From Gemmatimonadota bacterium (lineage in GTDB: Bacteria > Gemmatimonadota > Gemmatimonadetes > Gemmatimonadales > GWC2-71-9): 31,530 nucleotides of DNA. The stretch is from the NCBI GenBank assembly GCA_029862935.1, contig JAOTWK010000007.1, positions 1-31,530 on the forward strand. Reading direction: 5' to 3'. Positions 8,192-16,465 of this stretch are shown piece by piece (the first letter of the stretch is position 1; every line of letters starts with the position of its first letter). The translations under genes and the position numbers were made by a program. The notes below the pieces were generated by a model. The model saw only the letters and a list, made by a program, of their open reading frames with translations. It made no database searches and was not told the origin of the DNA.

Positions 8192-9810
8192 TCCTCAACC
8201 GACGATTAGCCACGGCGAACATCGGCGTCGCGATCGGTGCCTTTGGGGTCGCCACCTTTATGGCACTGATGCAGGCCTTGTCACGGGCCAATCTCGACCT
8301 GCCATGGCGATCTGCCCAGATGTACTACCTCTCCGTGACTGGGCACGGGGTGCTCATGGCGCTGGTGTTCACGACGTTCTTCATCATGGGCATGGGCGTG
8401 GCCTTCACAACGCGAGCCCTCGAGCGACCCTTACGCCTTCCCGCGCTTGCCTGGGCGGGGTTCTGGCTGGCGACCATCGGCACGGTCGCGGCCGCGTGGG
8501 CGATCTTGTGGGGGAAAGCAAGCGTCCTGTACACCTTCTATCCGCCAATGCAGGCGCATCCGGCGTTCTACATCGGCTTGACGCTCGTCGTGGTCGGATC
8601 CTGGTTGTGGTGCGTCTCGACAATCGTCACGTATCTCGCGTGGCGACGGGACAATCCAGGCAAAGTAGTCCCACTCGCTGTGCATGGGATCCTGGCAACG
8701 ATCGTCGTCTGGCTGCTCGCCACCGTCGGCGTAGCCTCGGAGATGCTGTTTCAACTCATCCCGTGGTCGCTGGGACTCAAGGAAACCGTCGACCCACTGC
8801 TCGCGCGGATGCTGTTCTGGTACTTCGGTCATCCCCTGGTGTACTTCTGGCTCATTCCCGCGTACGTGGCCTGGTACACCATTGCGCCGCGTGAGGCAGG
8901 AGGAAAGCTGTTCAGCGACCCGCTGGCTCGGATGGTGTTTGCGCTGTTCATCATCCTGTCAGCCCCGGTCGGGTTTCACCACCAGTTCATGGACCCGGGC
9001 ATCGCTTCGGGTTGGAAGATGCTGCACACGTTCACGACGTTTGGCATCCTCTTTCCGAGTTTCGTGACCGCTTTCACCGTGACGGCGTCGTTCGAGGTCG
9101 CCGGACGAATGAAAGGTGCGACTGGCCTGTTCGACTGGATCAAGCAGCTCCCATGGGGCAACCCCATGGTCTCGGCCGTCTTGCTGAGCATGATCCTGTT
9201 TGCGATCGGGGGGATCGGGGGATCGATCAATGCGGCGCTCGGCATGAACGCCGTGGTCCACAATACGGCTTGGATTCAGGGCCATTTTCATCTCACCGTG
9301 GGAACGGCAACGGCTCTCACGTTCATGGGCGTCGCTTATTGGCTGGTGCCCAAGCTCGTCGGCCGCGATCTGGAACTGGGCTTGCTCGCGAAGGTGCAGC
9401 CCTACATTTGGTTCATCGGCATGTTCCTGTTTTCGATCTCGAACCACGCCACCGGGTTGATGGGCATGCCACGACGCGTCTATGACGCTGCGTATGGCGG
9501 GAGTGCTGTGGCGGCGCAGTGGCAAGGGCTCACATTGGTTTCGGCGGTCGGTGGCCTGCTGCTGTTCGTGAGCGCGTCGTTCTTCTTGATGGTGATGCTC
9601 GGTACCGTACTTGCGGGTCGGCGCGCAGAACAACCCGTGATCCAGTTTGCCGAACCGTTGGAAGGGGCACCGACTCGCATGCTGATCTTCGACAGAATCT
9701 GGGTGTGGGTCGTTGTGGCGGTCGTGCTCGTCGCGTTGGCCTACGCCTATCCGCTCGCCGATCATCTGCGAATGGATGCGTTCGGCTCTCCCGGCTTCAA
9801 GCCCTTCTGA
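8188..9810 (+). CDS. cbaA: ba3-type cytochrome c oxidase subunit I
   Basis: Catalytic haem-copper subunit (540 residues, about 12-13 helices) reducing O2 to water with proton pumping. The metal ligands are visible: H53 and H368 for the low-spin haem, H366 for haem a3 (GHFHLT), and H215, H264 and H265 for CuB, with Y219 four residues after H215 (GHPLVYF), the expected His-Tyr cross-link. Family-B features are the short N-terminus and the partnership with one-helix CuA and IIa subunits. The ATG at 8188 overlaps the subunit II stop and has GAGGAGGG just upstream. Family-B oxidases usually have high oxygen affinity, suggesting growth at low oxygen. No subunit III or haem A synthesis gene lies nearby. 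A terminator follows. Confidence 0.97.
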   Translation: MILNRRLATANIGVAIGAFGVATFMALMQALSRANLDLPWRSAQMYYLSVTGHGVLMALVFTTFFIMGMGVAFTTRALERPLRLPALAWAGFWLATIGTVAAAWAILWGKASVLYTFYPPMQAHPAFYIGLTLVVVGSWLWCVSTIVTYLAWRRDNPGKVVPLAVHGILATIVVWLLATVGVASEMLFQLIPWSLGLKETVDPLLARMLFWYFGHPLVYFWLIPAYVAWYTIAPREAGGKLFSDPLARMVFALFIILSAPVGFHHQFMDPGIASGWKMLHTFTTFGILFPSFVTAFTVTASFEVAGRMKGATGLFDWIKQLPWGNPMVSAVLLSMILFAIGGIGGSINAALGMNAVVHNTAWIQGHFHLTVGTATALTFMGVAYWLVPKLVGRDLELGLLAKVQPYIWFIGMFLFSISNHATGLMGMPRRVYDAAYGGSAVAAQWQGLTLVSAVGGLLLFVSASFFLMVMLGTVLAGRRAEQPVIQFAEPLEGAPTRMLIFDRIWVWVVVAVVLVALAYAYPLADHLRMDAFGSPGFKPF

Positions 9811-9831
9811 CCTGCAGTCCACGCAACGTCG

Positions 9832-9867
9832 AAGACGGCGGCTGCGGACCGCTGGCGCCGTCTTTTT
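9832..9867 (+). terminator. Intrinsic terminator of the ba3 oxidase operon
   Basis: AAGACGGCG (9832-9840) pairs with CGCCGTCTT (9856-9864), with a small inner GCGG/CCGC pairing in the loop, and the stem runs into a tract of five T (9863-9867). It lies between convergent genes, 22 bp after the subunit I stop and just before the ZIP gene stop at 9873. Confidence 0.8.
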
Positions 9868-9872
9868 GCGCG

Positions 9873-10601
9873 CTACAGGTATTGCTGGAACAGCATCATT
9901 GCGAGCAGCGTGGCGCTCACCAGCACCGCGACGCGTGGCCGCCGCCCTTGGCCATACGCTTCCGGCAACAGTTCGACCAAAACCATGAAGACCATCGCCC
10001 CTGCTGCAAAGCCGATGCCGTACGGCAAGATGCTCTGGAACGCCTCAACCAGGAGGAACGCGGGGACGGCCATGATTGGCTGTGGCAGCGAGGACACGAT
10101 ACTCCAGCCGGCACACGCCAGCACGCTGGTGCCTTGCGGTCGCAGCACCGCGGTGATCGCCAAGCCCTCTGGGACGTTGTGCACCGCAATCGCGACAACG
10201 ATGACCACAGCCAAGCTCATCCCGCCGCCGAACGAGACGCCGACGGCAACGCCCTCCGCGAAGCTGTGCACCGTCATCACAACCAGCATCAGCACCATAC
10301 GCCGAGCACCTGCACCGCGTATGCGACCGAATTCGACATTGTGTCGCTTGAGCAGGATCTGCGTCACGAGAATGAACGTGACGCCGATGACTGCGCCAAT
10401 GACGGTCTGCCAGTTCCCCAGCACCGTCCCTTCCGCTACCAGTCCGAAACTCGCTCCGAGCATCAGTCCGGATGCGAGGGCGTTGGCATAGGCTACAGTC
10501 TGCGCGGAGACTCGGCGAACGACGGCGAACGGCAGAGCACCGAGCCCCGTGGCGAGCGCCGTGATCAATCCGTAGCCGAAGACGGCCAGGAGACCGGGCA
10601 T
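9873..10601 (-). CDS. ZIP-family divalent metal transporter (second of a tandem pair)
   Basis: Inner-membrane metal importer of about 242 residues with eight predicted helices. The two metal-site motifs are HSFAEG (H112, E116) and HNVPEG (H141, E145), typical of ZIP helices 4-5 that bind Zn, Fe or Mn. A GTG at 10604 directly precedes the chosen ATG at 10601; GGAGGAGG upstream is better placed for the ATG. The start overlaps the stop of the preceding ZIP gene (TGATG), so expression is coupled. The motifs fall at the same residue numbers as in the neighbour, indicating tandem duplication. With FeoB and a DtxR-like protein nearby, ferrous iron is one possible substrate, but the metal cannot be decided from sequence. 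Confidence 0.92.
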   Translation of the reverse strand: MPGLLAVFGYGLITALATGLGALPFAVVRRVSAQTVAYANALASGLMLGASFGLVAEGTVLGNWQTVIGAVIGVTFILVTQILLKRHNVEFGRIRGAGARRMVLMLVVMTVHSFAEGVAVGVSFGGGMSLAVVIVVAIAVHNVPEGLAITAVLRPQGTSVLACAGWSIVSSLPQPIMAVPAFLLVEAFQSILPYGIGFAAGAMVFMVLVELLPEAYGQGRRPRVAVLVSATLLAMMLFQQYL

Positions 10602-11332
10602 CACCCTCCTCCGCTCACGAGCAAGACCAGAATGCCCATGGCAACGATTGTCACAAGCGCAATGCTCGTGCTACCGGCCTGTTGATAACATTCTGGTAAG
10701 AGGTCGACCAACACCAGGCACACGAGCGACCCGACAGCGAACCCGAGCGCCCAGGGTAGGAGACCTGGTGCCGCACCGATAAGCGCGAAGCTCACAATCG
10801 CCATCAGCACTTGACTGACTTTGGTCGCCACCGCGAGTCCCGACGCGTCAACCAGTTTCACCCCACGTGTCGTGAGGATCGCCGACAGAACCGTGCCCTC
10901 GGGGATGTTGTGTGCCGCGATGGCCAGCGCCATGAACACGCCAAACGGGAGGCTCACGATCATCGCGGACCCGATGGCCACTCCTTCAGCAGCGGAGTGA
11001 AGTGTATTCACGAGGAGAAGGCGATAGCCGTACTCAGGACTCGTCTCATGCAGACGATTGAGCGGAAGATCTCCTGTGCCGGAGACCGCGTGTGTCCAGG
11101 ATACGAATGCGATGCCCACTGCTGCGCCCAGTGCGGCCACCGCTGGCAACCGAGCCATGCCGCCAATCATCAGGGCATAGGCCGCTCCCAGCATCATGCC
11201 TGCCGCCAACGCGTTTGCCCACCCGATCCACACAACGGGGAGCGGTCGCTTGACGAGTAGCGGGAGTGCGCCAAGACCAGCCGCGGCTGCAGCGAGAGAA
11301 GCATAGATCAGGACAGCGAGCGTGGGATCCAC
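10601..11332 (-). CDS. ZIP-family divalent metal transporter (first of a tandem pair)
   Basis: Inner-membrane transporter of 243 residues, about eight helices, with motifs HSAAEG (H112, E116) and HNIPEG (H141, E145). GTG at 11332 is the start: AGGA lies 5 nt upstream and the protein begins MDPTLAVLIYASL with helix 1. Alignment by eye shows the same spacing as the second copy throughout, plus a longer loop after helix 3 with His and acidic residues (HETSPE, residues 95-100). The two proteins may work as separate transporters or as a heterodimer. The gene is divergent from the GAF kinase at 11454 over about 120 bp, so the two could share control. Zn, Fe or Mn specificity is unknown. Confidence 0.92.
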   Translation of the reverse strand: MDPTLAVLIYASLAAAAAGLGALPLLVKRPLPVVWIGWANALAAGMMLGAAYALMIGGMARLPAVAALGAAVGIAFVSWTHAVSGTGDLPLNRLHETSPEYGYRLLLVNTLHSAAEGVAIGSAMIVSLPFGVFMALAIAAHNIPEGTVLSAILTTRGVKLVDASGLAVATKVSQVLMAIVSFALIGAAPGLLPWALGFAVGSLVCLVLVDLLPECYQQAGSTSIALVTIVAMGILVLLVSGGG

Positions 11333-11453
11333 GTGAGTCCTATCGGTTCGATCCGCTCACAGAGTACTGCTCCAACGGGCCTCGCGACAGACCGGCGGCG
11401 GCGGCATTCATCCGAGCGCGGGCTGGCTTGTGACTCTGGACCATGAGTAGCTT

Positions 11454-12695
11454 GTGCGTATGCCGTCAGACGATGCCGGTCAGCGATTTTGGAAGCGTGC
11501 CGAGGCCTTGAGCCAGGCCGCCGTCCGCATTACGTCCGAACACGACCTCGACCGCGTGCTCCAGGAGGTTGTTGATGCTGCTCGTGCTGTGATCGAATCC
11601 AAGTATGCGGCCCTCGGTATCATCAAGCACGACGCCACCGAACTCGAGCGTTTCGTCACGAGCGGGATGAACCCGGAATTCCACGGCCAAATCGGGGCTC
11701 CGCCGATTGGCCGTGGAATCCTTGGACTCCTCATTAAAGAGCCGAAGCCACTTCGCCTCCAAGACCTTCGTAAGCATGCCCAAGCGTTCGGGTTTCCCGC
11801 CCACCACATGCCCATGAAGTCGTTTCTCGGCGTGCCCATCATCGGACGCACCGGCCCCATTGGCAACCTCTATGTCACGGAGAAGATCGGCGGCGAAACC
11901 TTTACGCAGGAAGATGAATCGTTCGCCACCCTGCTTGCGGCTCATGCGGCAGTCGCCGTAGAGAACGCGCGCTATCATGGTGAGCGCGAGCAGTTGCTCG
12001 CGGAGGTTCGACATATGCACGCGTCACGGGAACGGTTCTTCGCGATGACAAACCATGAGCTGCGCAACGCGCTCACCGCCGTTGCGGGATGGACAGAACT
12101 GTGGATCCGGAAGACGGCCCCAGACACACCGCGTGCGGCGACCGAAGTGCAGGAGTCTGCCGAGCGGGCGCTCACGCTTCTCGAGGATCTGCTCGACCTG
12201 AGCCGCATCGACGCCGACAAACTCGAGCCCCTGGTAGAAGATGCCGATGCCTGGACAATCGTGCGCGAGTCCGTTGCCACCGTCGAGCCCTCGGCAGAAC
12301 GTCGTGGCGTCCCCATCAAGCTCACGGGACCTGGCGACACCGTACCCTGTCGCACCGACCGACAGCGCGTCCGGCAAATACTCATCAACCTGCTCACCAA
12401 TGCGGTCCGCCACAGTCCGGAGGAGCAGTCGATCTTGGTGGAAATGCGTGTGACCGACGAGGCACTGCGTTTCGATGTCGTGGATCGCGGTGAGGGAATC
12501 GCGCCGGAGCAGCAAGGCGTGATCTTCGAGGCCTTCGAGCGGGCCGGCAGACAGACCGAGCGGGGCACGGGGCTTGGCCTCGCCCTCTCACGGAAGCTCG
12601 CGAGGCTTCTCGGGGGCGACCTGAGCGTGGAGAGCGCACCAGGTCGTGGATCTCGCTTCTTCCTGCAGATTCCGCGCTACTCGTCTACACCCTAA
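11454..12695 (+). CDS. GAF-domain sensor histidine kinase, DosS/DosT-like sensor
   Basis: Soluble histidine kinase of 413 residues with no membrane helix. A GAF domain at about 25-170 resembles the haem GAF-A of mycobacterial DosS/DosT: GRGILGLLI, PLRLQDL, GFPAHHMPM, SFLGVPI, NLYVTEK. From remembered alignment, H118 in GFPAHHMPM falls where DosS has its proximal haem ligand His149, Y140 aligns with distal Tyr171, and G55 takes the place of DosS Glu87, as in DosT. HisKA follows (H201, NHELRN), then HATPase_c with NLLTNAVRHSP and RGTGLGLALS. Unlike DosS it is an HPK1-type rather than NarL-type kinase. GTG 11454 or ATG 11460 could be the start; ribosome sites are weak. A response regulator and second kinase follow. 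Haem binding is inferred, not shown. Confidence 0.88.
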   Translation: MRMPSDDAGQRFWKRAEALSQAAVRITSEHDLDRVLQEVVDAARAVIESKYAALGIIKHDATELERFVTSGMNPEFHGQIGAPPIGRGILGLLIKEPKPLRLQDLRKHAQAFGFPAHHMPMKSFLGVPIIGRTGPIGNLYVTEKIGGETFTQEDESFATLLAAHAAVAVENARYHGEREQLLAEVRHMHASRERFFAMTNHELRNALTAVAGWTELWIRKTAPDTPRAATEVQESAERALTLLEDLLDLSRIDADKLEPLVEDADAWTIVRESVATVEPSAERRGVPIKLTGPGDTVPCRTDRQRVRQILINLLTNAVRHSPEEQSILVEMRVTDEALRFDVVDRGEGIAPEQQGVIFEAFERAGRQTERGTGLGLALSRKLARLLGGDLSVESAPGRGSRFFLQIPRYSSTP

Positions 12696-12753
12696 AGACC
12701 AGTTCACAGTCGCTTCAGCGCCCACTTACCAGAGGGCCGCTACGGTACGCATC

Positions 12754-13434
12754 ATGAGGATTCTCGTCGTCGAAGACGATCGCAAGGTAGCCGGCTTCAT
12801 CGAGATGGGGCTTCGCGAAGAAGGCTATGCCGTTGATGTCGCGAAAGACGGTGAAGAGGCAACCGTGTTCGCCCACATCAACGACTACGATGCTATCGTC
12901 CTCGACCTGATGCTGCCCAAGAAGAACGGTCTCCAGGTTGCGTCGGAGTTGCGTCGCGAGGGGCGGAGCACACCGATCCTCATGCTCACCGCGCGCGATG
13001 CCACTGAGGACGTCGTGCGGGGTTTGGACGCAGGTGCCGACGACTACCTCACAAAGCCGTTCAAGTTTGACGAGCTCTTGGCACGACTTCGGGCGCTGGT
13101 GCGTCGCGGTGGCGCGGCACGACTCGACCGGCTCTCCTATGGACCGCTCGAGCTCGACCGTCTCAAGCATCGCGCATGGGCCGGAGAGAAGCCACTCGAC
13201 TTGACCCCCCGCGAGTTTCAACTCCTCGAGCACTTCATGCTCCATCCCGAAGATGTGGTGCGGCGAACGGAGCTGCTGGAAAAGGTGTGGGACATGCACT
13301 TTGACCCGGAGAGCAACGTCGTCGACGTCCATGTCGGGAATCTCCGTCGTAAGCTCCGCGAAGCCGGCTATGAGACGTTGATTCAAACGGTGCGTGGCGT
13401 CGGCTTCTGCTTGAAGAAGAATACGCCGGGCTGA
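12754..13434 (+). CDS. OmpR/PhoB-family response regulator
   Basis: Two-component transcription factor of 226 residues. The receiver (about 1-115) has the acidic pocket VVEDD, phospho-acceptor D51 (IVLDLMLP), the switch Thr in MLTAR and Lys in LTKPF. The winged helix (about 130-224) shows LTPREFQLLEHF, RTELLEKVW, NVVDVHVGNLRRKL and the C-terminal VRGVGFCL. ATG 12754 gives the standard N-terminus MRILVVEDD; no good ribosome site precedes it, so translation may be leaderless or coupled. The stop overlaps the next kinase start by one base (TGATG), marking that kinase as cognate partner. The GAF kinase ends 58 bp upstream, so two kinases flank one regulator. It resembles the CusR/QseB group, but target genes are unknown. 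Confidence 0.95.
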   Translation: MRILVVEDDRKVAGFIEMGLREEGYAVDVAKDGEEATVFAHINDYDAIVLDLMLPKKNGLQVASELRREGRSTPILMLTARDATEDVVRGLDAGADDYLTKPFKFDELLARLRALVRRGGAARLDRLSYGPLELDRLKHRAWAGEKPLDLTPREFQLLEHFMLHPEDVVRRTELLEKVWDMHFDPESNVVDVHVGNLRRKLREAGYETLIQTVRGVGFCLKKNTPG

Positions 13435-14822
13435 TGTACTCGCTCCGCCGCACGGTCGCCGTGCGGTTCTCAGTCACCATTTTTGTGGCTCTCCTCCTGA
13501 TCGCCCTGTGGGCGTATCTGGGCGCACGTCAGATTCTGCAGGAGGCCCTCGACAACAACCTGACTGCTGCCGCGCAGCTGGAATCCGCCGTTCTGGCGTC
13601 GCGACTTCCTATCGCGATGCAGCCTGGGCCCTCGGCTCTAGATAGCTTCATATCCACCGTGAACCGCTTCGTCGCCGTCCGTGATTCGTCGGCGACCGTC
13701 GTCGAAACGAATTCCCCGCTCGCGTCGGATCTTCCCCTTCACCAAGAAAGTTTCGAGCGGGCCCGCGCTGGAGATACGGTGTGGGTGACGGAACGGTGGT
13801 CTCAGCAACAGTTGCGATCCTACTACGGCCCGATCCCGCACGGCAGCCGCTCGCAATATGCGGTCGTGCAGATCTCCGCCTCACTCGGCCCCCTGCATGA
13901 CGCCACCCGCAGGGTGCTGTTCTTGATGCTCGGCACCGTCCTGCTCGGAACGGTCGCGACGGCGCTAGGCGCCGGCTGGCTCGCGGGTCGAGCCGTCGTG
14001 CCCGTTTTAGAAATCACGGAACAGGCACGCTCCATCCAGCCGGGCCGCGGCCAGCGGATTACCGCCCATGCCGACGTCCAGGAATTCGCCGGCTTGGTGG
14101 CCGTCCTCAACGACGTGCTGGTTCGCCTGGAGCGAGCATTCGACGCACAGCGCCGTATGATCGCGGACGCCGGCCATGATCTCCGCACGCCGCTCACGGT
14201 CATGCGGGGCGAGCTGGAGGTGGCGCTCCGCGGTGAACGGCGCCCGGAGGAGTACCGACTGATCCTCTCCAGTGTGCTCGAGGAAGTCGATCACCTGACC
14301 TCCATCAGCGAATCGCTCGCGCTGTTGGCTCGACTCGAAGCCGGAGAGCTCACGCTCCAACGGGTGGAGTCCGACGTGGGCGCACTCATGTCCGACGCCG
14401 TCACCCACACGCGGGCGCGCGCAGGGTCACGAGTGCTCGAATACGAGCCCCCGGCTGACGAGCCTGTGGCCATGGTCGACACGGGGATGCTTGGTATCGC
14501 GATCCGCCATGTGCTGGACAACGCCATCGTGCACACACCCGAAGAGACACGAGTGACAGCCGGTGTCGAGCTGGAGCGCGGCATACTCACCATTGTGGTG
14601 GACGACAGCGGCCCAGGCATGTCCTCCGAGGCGATGGAACAGCTGTTTCAGCACTTCTATCGCAGTGACGGTGCCCGATCTCGGACGGGTTGCGCTGGCC
14701 TCGGGCTCACGATTGCCGCGGCTATCGTTCAGGCGCACGGGGGCACGATCGTGGCAGACAAGAGTCCCCTGGGCGGACTTCGTATCACGTTCCGCATTCC
14801 CGTCATGGTATCCGGTCATTAA
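13434..14822 (+). CDS. Membrane sensor histidine kinase with HAMP
   Basis: Classical kinase of 462 residues: helix 1 at about 10-30, a periplasmic domain of about 125 residues (31-157) without a recognised fold, helix 2 at about 160-187, HAMP at about 185-237, HisKA with H248 (DAGHDLRTPLT), and HATPase_c with VLDNAIVHTP, DDSGPGM and the G2 box TGCAGLGLTIA, in which a Cys replaces the more usual Gly. The start overlaps the regulator stop by one base. Its order and layout resemble CusS/QseC-type systems, for which metals or small redox molecules are common signals; the neighbouring ZIP, Feo and cytochrome genes make a metal or redox signal plausible, but no metal motif is evident in the sensor domain. 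Both this kinase and the GAF kinase may act on the same regulator. Confidence 0.95.
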   Translation: MYSLRRTVAVRFSVTIFVALLLIALWAYLGARQILQEALDNNLTAAAQLESAVLASRLPIAMQPGPSALDSFISTVNRFVAVRDSSATVVETNSPLASDLPLHQESFERARAGDTVWVTERWSQQQLRSYYGPIPHGSRSQYAVVQISASLGPLHDATRRVLFLMLGTVLLGTVATALGAGWLAGRAVVPVLEITEQARSIQPGRGQRITAHADVQEFAGLVAVLNDVLVRLERAFDAQRRMIADAGHDLRTPLTVMRGELEVALRGERRPEEYRLILSSVLEEVDHLTSISESLALLARLEAGELTLQRVESDVGALMSDAVTHTRARAGSRVLEYEPPADEPVAMVDTGMLGIAIRHVLDNAIVHTPEETRVTAGVELERGILTIVVDDSGPGMSSEAMEQLFQHFYRSDGARSRTGCAGLGLTIAAAIVQAHGGTIVADKSPLGGLRITFRIPVMVSGH

Positions 14823-14911
14823 AATCGGATTTCACCCCACCTTCACATTCGGTTACGAATCACTTCATGGACATTGCCCAATGTTATGCACGTCGCATTT
14901 CGGGTGGGGGC

Positions 14912-15136
14912 GTGGTGGACGCCAACGTGGGCAAGACTGACGCTTGGATTCGCGGAGCACTCTTCGTGGTGTTCCTCGTCTTGGCTGCCGTGTTCAGTGG
15001 GGATCCCCTCATTTCTCTGATCGCCGCACTCCTGGCGCTGCTGTTCGCCGCCACGGGACTCACGCGCAGCTGTCCGCTCTACACGCTTCTCGGCGTGAGT
15101 ACACGTGCGCGCCGTTCGCGTCCGCAGCATCACTGA
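14912..15136 (+). CDS. DUF2892 (YgaP-like transmembrane domain) protein
   Basis: Small inner-membrane protein of about 74 residues. The core NVGKTDAWIRG, two hydrophobic segments (about 15-28 and 32-47) and the C-terminal SCPLYTLLG motif are the hallmarks of DUF2892 proteins, which in other bacteria occur alone or attached to rhodanese domains; no specific function is known for the stand-alone form. The start is uncertain: GTG 14912 or 14915 with a GGTGGGGG stretch upstream gives a normal family N-terminus, while ATG 14867 adds 15 residues (MDIAQCYARRISGGG) not typical of the family. It lies about 90 bp after the kinase and about 90 bp before the cytochrome-porin gene. Confidence 0.82.
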   Translation: MVDANVGKTDAWIRGALFVVFLVLAAVFSGDPLISLIAALLALLFAATGLTRSCPLYTLLGVSTRARRSRPQHH

Positions 15137-15227
15137 TCGCCCGGTCGTCGGTCGCTACCTGGACTCGCTGAGGCCTCGACCACATCGTCACGCCATTGCA
15201 GCAGTCACCGCGTCAAGGGAGCGCACC

Positions 15228-16436
15228 ATGTGGTCTCCAACCAGCCGGCTCTCAGTTGGTCTCGTTGTCCTCGTCGTGGCCGGTGCCGCAACGATCGACG
15301 CAGCGGAAATCCCCGCCTTTGGTCGGCGGTATCGTGTGAGCTGCAGCATGTGCCACAGCGTCATTCCCCGGCTGTCGGCGTTCGGAGAGGTGTTCGCCGG
15401 AAACGGGTTCCGCATGGCGAGCGCTGAACCGCCACGCGATACCGTTGGAACCGGAGATGACTTACTCGATCTCTATCGCGACCTCCCTCTTGCCGTTCGC
15501 CTGGACGCCTATGCGACGGCGTCGCTCAACGGAGGAACAGATACGGATTTCCAGACTCCGTACAACATCAAGTTTCTTTCCGGCGGCCCGATCGCCAAGA
15601 AGCTCTCGTACTACTTCTACTTTTTCTTGTTCGAGCGCGGCGAGGTCGGCGGGATCGAGGACGCGTACGTGTACCTCGACGATATCGGCGGCCAACCGGT
15701 AGATCTCGCCGTCGGCCAGTTTCAGGTGTCGGACCCGATGTTCAAGCGAGAGCTGCGCCTGGAATACGAAGACTACGCACTGTATCGCGCACGGGTAGGC
15801 CTCCAGCCTGCGGACTTGACGTACGATCGGGGTTTCATGCTGCTCACCGATGCCGCCGGGTTCACCTTCAGCGCGATCGTCGTCAACGGCAATGGAAAGG
15901 GAGAAGCTGAGCCCGATCGCGAACTGGACAACGACCCACTCAAAAACTTCTTCGCGCATGTCTCACGCGACGTCGTGCCCGGCCTCCGGCTTGGTGCTAT
16001 GGGGTACTACGGTCGGCAGGAGGGGACCGCCAACGGCGGACCCCTGGTAAAGAACAGCTTTTGGATAATCGGCGCAGATGCGACAATCACGGCTGGACCG
16101 GCCGAGCTCAATCTCCAGTACATCCACCGAAAGGACGACAACCCCACCTTTACGACCGGCGAACCCGAAGCCGTCTTGAACGGTGGACTCGCGGAACTCA
16201 TCTTCCATCCACGAGGAGCCCGGTGGTACGGCTTGGCACTCTACAATATCGTGGACATGAATCTGCCGCTCCTCAACGTGCGGCTTGGCGGCCCTGACAA
16301 CGTCGAGCGATACCAGACGTTGACGGGCGGCATCGGTTACGTCGTGCGCCGCAATGTTCGCACGTTCGTTGAGACTACGTGGGATCTGGAACAGGACGAG
16401 ACCAGGTGGACCCTTGGTTTCACAACGGGGTTCTAA
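15228..16436 (+). CDS. Monohaem cytochrome c fused to an outer-membrane beta-barrel (Cyc2-like cytochrome-porin)
   Basis: Predicted outer-membrane protein of 402 residues. A signal peptide (about 1-26, ending ATIDAA) is followed at once by a tiny haem-binding region with CSMCH (C39, C42, H43) and IPRLSAFGEVFAGNGF, and then by about 330 residues of alternating aromatic/polar strands (for example KLSYYFYFFLF) ending in Phe, the usual outer-membrane assembly signal. A short N-terminal VSCS-x-CH...IP-x-L...G-x-x-F...G plus a porin of 14-16 strands is the layout of Cyc2, the fused cytochrome-porin that takes electrons from extracellular Fe(II) in iron oxidisers. GGGAG lies 7 nt before ATG 15228. 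A soluble cytochrome c gene follows 29 bp downstream with its own good ribosome site, so they are probably co-transcribed. Iron oxidation is inference; a related porin-cytochrome of other function is the alternative. Confidence 0.78.
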   Translation: MWSPTSRLSVGLVVLVVAGAATIDAAEIPAFGRRYRVSCSMCHSVIPRLSAFGEVFAGNGFRMASAEPPRDTVGTGDDLLDLYRDLPLAVRLDAYATASLNGGTDTDFQTPYNIKFLSGGPIAKKLSYYFYFFLFERGEVGGIEDAYVYLDDIGGQPVDLAVGQFQVSDPMFKRELRLEYEDYALYRARVGLQPADLTYDRGFMLLTDAAGFTFSAIVVNGNGKGEAEPDRELDNDPLKNFFAHVSRDVVPGLRLGAMGYYGRQEGTANGGPLVKNSFWIIGADATITAGPAELNLQYIHRKDDNPTFTTGEPEAVLNGGLAELIFHPRGARWYGLALYNIVDMNLPLLNVRLGGPDNVERYQTLTGGIGYVVRRNVRTFVETTWDLEQDETRWTLGFTTGF

Positions 16437-16465
16437 CGGACGCAGGGGATTTGAAGGAGACTCAC

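Noticed and set aside
8959..9822. Minus-strand open frame (287 codons) opposite oxidase subunit I
   Set aside because: The plus strand encodes all haem and CuB ligands of subunit I; the opposite frame has no recognisable fold and extreme Arg/His content.
9519..10685. Plus-strand open frame (388 codons) running from oxidase into the ZIP genes
   Set aside because: It crosses the oxidase terminator and lies opposite well-defined ZIP motifs; translation is Arg/His-rich without domains.
12696..12753. TTCACA and TACGGT elements before the OmpR regulator as a promoter
   Set aside because: Spacing and -10 match are poor; read-through from the GAF kinase gene is as likely.
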